This document shows, in pieces, positions 60,539 to 64,000 of a stretch of DNA of 64,000 bases. This stretch comes from an uncultured Collinsella sp. (GTDB lineage Bacteria > Actinomycetota > Coriobacteriia > Coriobacteriales > Coriobacteriaceae), in contig USSM01000004.1 of NCBI GenBank assembly GCA_900557455.1, forward strand, positions 18,263-82,262, written 5' to 3'. Position 1 is the stretch's first letter; each line of letters opens with the position of its first letter. Made by a program: the position numbers and the translations under genes. The notes under the pieces are model-generated. The model worked only from the letters and a program-made list of their open reading frames with translations. It was not told the DNA's origin and ran no database searches.

Positions 60539-61900
60539 TTACAGACCGGCGATGTGATCGGCGGGCGTCGCGACAACCTGTCCGGCGCTCTTGGCGGGAC
60601 GCTTCTTCTTGGTCTCGGCCGTACCCAGTAGCTTCGCCTCAAGACCGCTCACCAAGCGCGCAAGCGGCAGGGTAATAACCAGATAGAACAGGGCGGCAAC
60701 CACATACGGCGTAATGGAGCCCGTCGTTGCCACGATGGTGCGGGCATTCATGACGATCTCGACCACGCCAACGGCGGCGAGCAGCGACGTATCCTTGTAG
60801 AGCAGGATAAACTCACTGGTCAGCGTAGGCAGGACATTGCGGAACGTCTGCGGAATCATAACGTAGAGCAGCGTCTGGAAGGCATTCATGCCCAGCGAGC
60901 GAGCAGCCTCGTTTTGGCCCTTGGGGATCGACTGAATACCGGCGCGGAAGATCTCGCACAGGTAGGCGGACGAGTTCATGGCCATGACGATAACGCCCAA
61001 GACGTAGTCGTCCACCTTGACGCCGGCAAGCGGCAGGCCAAAGAACGCAATGTAGATCTGCAGGAACGCCGGCGTGCCGCGGATGATATTCACGTAGATG
61101 CCGGCAAGGCAGCGCAGGATGCGCGACTTGGAGATGCGCATGAGCGACAGCGCAAAGCCAAAGGGAATAGCCAACGGAAATGCCACGAGCACGATCGAGA
61201 GCGACATAAGGAAGCCCTTAAAGACGATCGGCAGGCTCTGGACCAAAATGACCGGGTTCAAGAACAGGCGGAGGAACATATTGGAGTTCCACGCCTCGAC
61301 CCACGGCTGCTCTTTAAGGTCGGCCAAGAAGTTATCGAAGGCCGTCACGCCCTTGATCTCGACGGAAGGAATCTTGGAGATCTTCTTGGCCGAACCGTCG
61401 GCGAGCGTATAGGTGCCGCTAAAGGCCTCGTCGCCACCCTCGACGGGGAAGGTCACGCCGTAGACCTCGACGCGAAAATAGCCGCCAGCCGGCGCCGTCT
61501 CGCCAAAGTCGATTTTGAGTGTCTGACCGTCCACCTTGCACGCGGGCTTCATGGGCGTACGGTCCATGAGGTCCTCGCCCGAGAGCATCGTCAGGCGTGT
61601 GTCATCGGCACCAAACGTCGTGCCGTCGGCAAACGTCAGCGAAAGCCCACTCAGTTCCTCATCGGCATCGGCCTGGACCTCCCAGGTAATGCGCGTCTCG
61701 GTACCGCCGACCACGGCGCTGCCCGAACCGGTATTGGGACGCGCGGTGATCTTTGCGGTCTCGAGCGCCTGGGCGGTCGAAGGCACGGCTGTCCCCGCGC
61801 ACGCCAAAGCGAGCGCCACAGCCAGGGCGCAGGCTAGCTTTTGGAGCATCGAGGGCAGCGGGGAACGCCGACCCATGGCCCCTTCGTTCAATCGAGACAA
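60539..61900 (-). CDS. Amino acid ABC permease with N-terminal extracellular domain
   Basis: A 453-residue protein. TTG 61900 is chosen since TAGGAG precedes it at good spacing. A signal-like helix (LACALAVALALACAGTAV) is followed by about 130 residues of strand-rich, secreted-looking sequence (TETRITWEVQADADEELSGL, KIDFGETAPAGGYFRVEVYG). The last 250 residues are a HisM/GlnP permease (NIIRGTPAFLQIYIAFFGLP, the EAARSLGMNAFQTLLYVMIP coupling loop, LYKDTSLLAAVG). Similar fusions usually carry a solute-binding domain at this point; this one does not look like one, and a separate binding protein gene lies upstream. Confidence 0.83.
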   Translation of the reverse strand: MSRLNEGAMGRRSPLPSMLQKLACALAVALALACAGTAVPSTAQALETAKITARPNTGSGSAVVGGTETRITWEVQADADEELSGLSLTFADGTTFGADDTRLTMLSGEDLMDRTPMKPACKVDGQTLKIDFGETAPAGGYFRVEVYGVTFPVEGGDEAFSGTYTLADGSAKKISKIPSVEIKGVTAFDNFLADLKEQPWVEAWNSNMFLRLFLNPVILVQSLPIVFKGFLMSLSIVLVAFPLAIPFGFALSLMRISKSRILRCLAGIYVNIIRGTPAFLQIYIAFFGLPLAGVKVDDYVLGVIVMAMNSSAYLCEIFRAGIQSIPKGQNEAARSLGMNAFQTLLYVMIPQTFRNVLPTLTSEFILLYKDTSLLAAVGVVEIVMNARTIVATTGSITPYVVAALFYLVITLPLARLVSGLEAKLLGTAETKKKRPAKSAGQVVATPADHIAGL

Positions 61901-61967
61901 GGTAGCTCCTAACGTATCAGTTGCCGACATTACGGGACGGGACGACGCCCGTTCAAGAAACGCAAAA

Positions 61968-61993
61968 GCCCTCTCCGCCAAAACGGAAAGGGC
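61968..61993 (-). terminator. Attenuating hairpin between binding protein and permease genes
   Basis: GCCCTCTCCG (61968-61977) and CGGAAAGGGC (61984-61993), followed leftward by TTTTGCG; probably lowers permease expression relative to the binding protein. Confidence 0.6.
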
Positions 61994-62016
61994 CCGCGTG
62001 CAATCAAGTGACTATT

Positions 62017-62877
62017 TTACTTGATGTTGTACTTAGCCATGAGGGCGTCAACGGTACCGTCGTCGGTCAGGTCCTTGATGGCCTGGTTGATGTCGTCCTT
62101 GAGCTTGGTGTTGCCCTGGTTGATGGCGATAGCGTACTCCTCGCCGGTGCTGACCTGCTTAACCGTATGGCAGGTGTTGAACTGCTCGGCGGTCAGCTGG
62201 CTCGCAACGGAGCGGTTGGTGACCACGGCGTCACCCTTGTCGGACTGCAGTGCGCTGAAGCACTCGGTGGCGTCCTTGTAGGGAACGATCTTGGCCTTGG
62301 GGAAATTCTCCTGGGCAAAGGCCTCGGCGGTCGAACCGGACTGGACGATGATCGTAGCGTCGGCATTGTTGAGCTTCTCGCTGTAGTTATCGGCCGTAAT
62401 GTCGGCGTTATCGACCTTGGTCACGATAGCCTGATCGTCCATGTAGTAAGAGTCGGAGAAAGCAACTTCCTTCTCACGCTCGGGCGTGTCAGTGATAGCC
62501 GCGATGGCGACGTCGTACTTGGCGCCCGAAGCAACGCCGGGGACGAGCGTGTCGAAGTCGTTGTTGACGTACTCGACATCCAGACCCAGCTTGTCACCGA
62601 TAACCTTGATAAGCTCAAGGTCAAAGCCCTGGTAATCGCCGTTGTCATCCTTGTACTCAAACGGCGCGTACTCGGCAGAGGTGCCGACGGTGAGCGTACC
62701 GTCCTTGACGAGTGCATACTCCTTGGAGCCGTCGACCTTCTCGACCTTCACGTCGTCAGAGCTGCTGGAACCGGCATCAGAACCAGAGGTGGCGTTGGAC
62801 GAGCCGCAGCCCGTCAGTGCGAGGGCGAGCGCCATGGCGCCTGTGGCGGCAAATGTGCCAAGCTTCTTGAGCTTCAT
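62017..62877 (-). CDS. Amino acid ABC transporter substrate-binding lipoprotein
   Basis: A 286-residue lipoprotein: signal peptide with lipobox ALTGCGSS, a Ser/Asp-rich tether, then the SBP family 3 domain (LTVGTSAEYAPFEY, GFDLELIKVIGDKLGLDVEY, YDVAIAAITDTPEREKEVAF, VQSGSTAEAFAQ). It captures a polar amino acid for the downstream permease and ATPase. GGAAGGAG precedes ATG 62877. Confidence 0.92.
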   Translation of the reverse strand: MKLKKLGTFAATGAMALALALTGCGSSNATSGSDAGSSSSDDVKVEKVDGSKEYALVKDGTLTVGTSAEYAPFEYKDDNGDYQGFDLELIKVIGDKLGLDVEYVNNDFDTLVPGVASGAKYDVAIAAITDTPEREKEVAFSDSYYMDDQAIVTKVDNADITADNYSEKLNNADATIIVQSGSTAEAFAQENFPKAKIVPYKDATECFSALQSDKGDAVVTNRSVASQLTAEQFNTCHTVKQVSTGEEYAIAINQGNTKLKDDINQAIKDLTDDGTVDALMAKYNIK

Positions 62878-62934
62878 AATCAGTCTCCTTCCGGTGACCC
62901 CGTTTGATTCAGAGGTCTGCAAAAACTGTTGGCT

Positions 62935-62978
62935 ATTATGCACCCGGAATTACGAATCTGCAATCAGAAAACTGATTG
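62935..62978 (-). promoter_or_regulatory. Promoter and palindrome of the amino acid ABC operon
   Basis: On the minus strand TTGCAG (62963-62958), 17 bases, CATAAT (62940-62935). CAATCAG (62961-62967), AAAA, CTGATTG (62972-62978) is a perfect palindrome overlapping the -35, a likely repressor site. Confidence 0.6.
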
Positions 62979-63024
62979 AAACAAACCCATAACGTGAATG
63001 GAACACTCCACTTAGCAACAGTCA

Positions 63025-63891
63025 TTACTGCTGCAATGACCTTAACAGTTTGATTTCAGCCGCATAACCTGCAAGTTCGTTCGGTGTCTCCAAAATAAAT
63101 GGCAATGAACGCAAGCGGCCATTCGATACAATATTCTGCATAACCTGCATACCGCCGCCAAACTCCTCACTACCCAGATAGCCCTTACCGATGCACTCGT
63201 GGCGATCCTTATGGGCACCGCAGGGGTTCTTGGAGTCATTGATATGCACGGCGCGCAGGCGCTCGATACCCACCACGCGATCGAACTCGTCGAGCACGCC
63301 ATCAAGATCGTGGACGATATCATAGCCGGCGTCATTTACATGGCAGGTGTCCAGGCAAACGCCCAGCTTGGTCGACAGCTCGGGGCGCTTGTCGGCAACG
63401 CCCTCGATGATGAGCGCCAGCTCCTCAAAGCTACGGCCCACCTCGGTGCCCTTGCCGGCCATGGTCTCGAGCAGCACCGTCGTCTGCTGGCCCTCAAACA
63501 TCACCTGGCACAGGGTGTCGACGATCATCTGAATGCCGGCGTCGGAGCCCTGCCCCACATGCGCACCGGGATGGAAGTTGTAGTAGTTGCCGGGCAGCGC
63601 TTCCATGCGCCGCAGGTCCTCGGCCATGGCCTCCAAGGCAAACTCGCGCGCCCGCTCTTTGGCCGAGCAGGGGTTATAGGTATAGGGGGCATGCGCCACG
63701 AGTGGGCCAAAATCATTTTGCGCCATAAGGTCACGCAGGGCGGCCACGTCATCCATGTCAAGGTCTTTTACCTTGCCGCCGCGCGGGTTGCGCGTAAAAA
63801 ATGCAAAGGTATTGGCGCCAATGGATAGCGCCGTCTCCCCCATTGCCCGATAGCCCTTCGTCGTGGATAGGTGACACCCGATCGTCAGCAT
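63025..63891 (-). CDS. nfo: Endonuclease IV (AP endonuclease)
   Basis: A 288-residue TIM-barrel zinc nuclease cutting at abasic sites. Metal ligands appear in [64 protein letters not shown] and ILETP. GGGGAG precedes ATG 63891. Length is normal for the family. Confidence 0.94.
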   Translation of the reverse strand: MLTIGCHLSTTKGYRAMGETALSIGANTFAFFTRNPRGGKVKDLDMDDVAALRDLMAQNDFGPLVAHAPYTYNPCSAKERAREFALEAMAEDLRRMEALPGNYYNFHPGAHVGQGSDAGIQMIVDTLCQVMFEGQQTTVLLETMAGKGTEVGRSFEELALIIEGVADKRPELSTKLGVCLDTCHVNDAGYDIVHDLDGVLDEFDRVVGIERLRAVHINDSKNPCGAHKDRHECIGKGYLGSEEFGGGMQVMQNIVSNGRLRSLPFILETPNELAGYAAEIKLLRSLQQ

Positions 63892-63929
63892 CCCCAGCTC
63901 CCCCTCATCAGTTGCGGTGAAATAGTTCC

Positions 63930-64000
63930 TGTCGGTGCCTTATTCGGGGGTGCGGACAGAAAGTTGGACCGTGAAGCGGTCCGGACTGGAGGTTCGCATG
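63930..64000 (+). mobile_element. Possible left end of an insertion sequence with start of its first gene
   Basis: GGTGCGGACAGAAAGTTGGACC (63951-63972) resembles ends of IS3-family elements as I remember them. CTGGAGG lies a few bases before an ATG at 63998, the last bases of the window. Only three coding bases are visible, so this is a weak call. Confidence 0.25.

Overview
The window is GC-rich and gene-dense. Its genes mostly start behind GAAAGGA or AAGGAGG ribosome binding sites. The gene set (attenuator-controlled ECF transporter, DapH-type lysine pathway, Frl-type Amadori sugar genes, DUF3793 plus flavodoxin, LPxTG-like surface protein, several REP-like intergenic palindromes) suggests a chromosomal segment of a gut member of the Coriobacteriia, most like Collinsella. 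That assignment comes from memory of family content, not from a database search. No rRNA, tRNA, CRISPR array or intact prophage was seen.

Bases 1-10000: the end of a membrane-anchored C69 dipeptidase; a Trp-Trp-Trp leader peptide with attenuator upstream of an ECF transporter (S component, double ATPase, T component), probably for tryptophan; a leftward aspartate racemase plus ATP-grasp pair resembling the D-aspartate cross-bridge pathway; a secreted coiled-coil cell-wall protein; a membrane Ser/Thr kinase; and a frameshifted helix-turn-helix gene.

Bases 10000-24600: an FMN/FAD/4Fe-4S ene-reductase followed by both halves of aconitase X, an M20 peptidase and an MFS carrier; a second M20 amidohydrolase; then a lysine riboswitch controlling an in-frame LysA-DapA fusion, dapB and dapH. 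A structured palindromic element and a toxin-antitoxin pair follow. The toxin carries an internal stop codon.

Bases 24600-39300: mainly leftward housekeeping genes (nucleoid-associated protein, Mbeg1-like hydrolase flanked by two REP-like hairpins, L-lactate dehydrogenase, aminotransferase, NAD synthetase, EttA, SdpI/SdpR), two conserved-looking unknowns, a tiny membrane peptide that may be a type I toxin, TcdA and TatD, and a 233 bp MITE-like element bounded by 31 bp perfect inverted repeats.

Bases 39300-53000: a leftward Amadori-compound operon (kinase, deglycase, epimerase, amidohydrolase, YfcC carrier) next to a GntR regulator; two HAD phosphatases; a rightward cluster of an unknown protein, a ClpP-like protease and a VirD4-like ATPase with no visible conjugation partners; and phosphoglucose isomerase.

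Bases 53000-64000: an SOS-type Y-family polymerase and YolD pair with two LexA-like boxes; a large surface protein; a copper-type HMA protein with a CsoR-like operator; DUF3793 plus flavodoxin behind iron-box-like palindromes; an amino-acid ABC transporter whose permease carries an extra extracellular domain; endonuclease IV; and, at the very edge, what may be the start of an insertion sequence.
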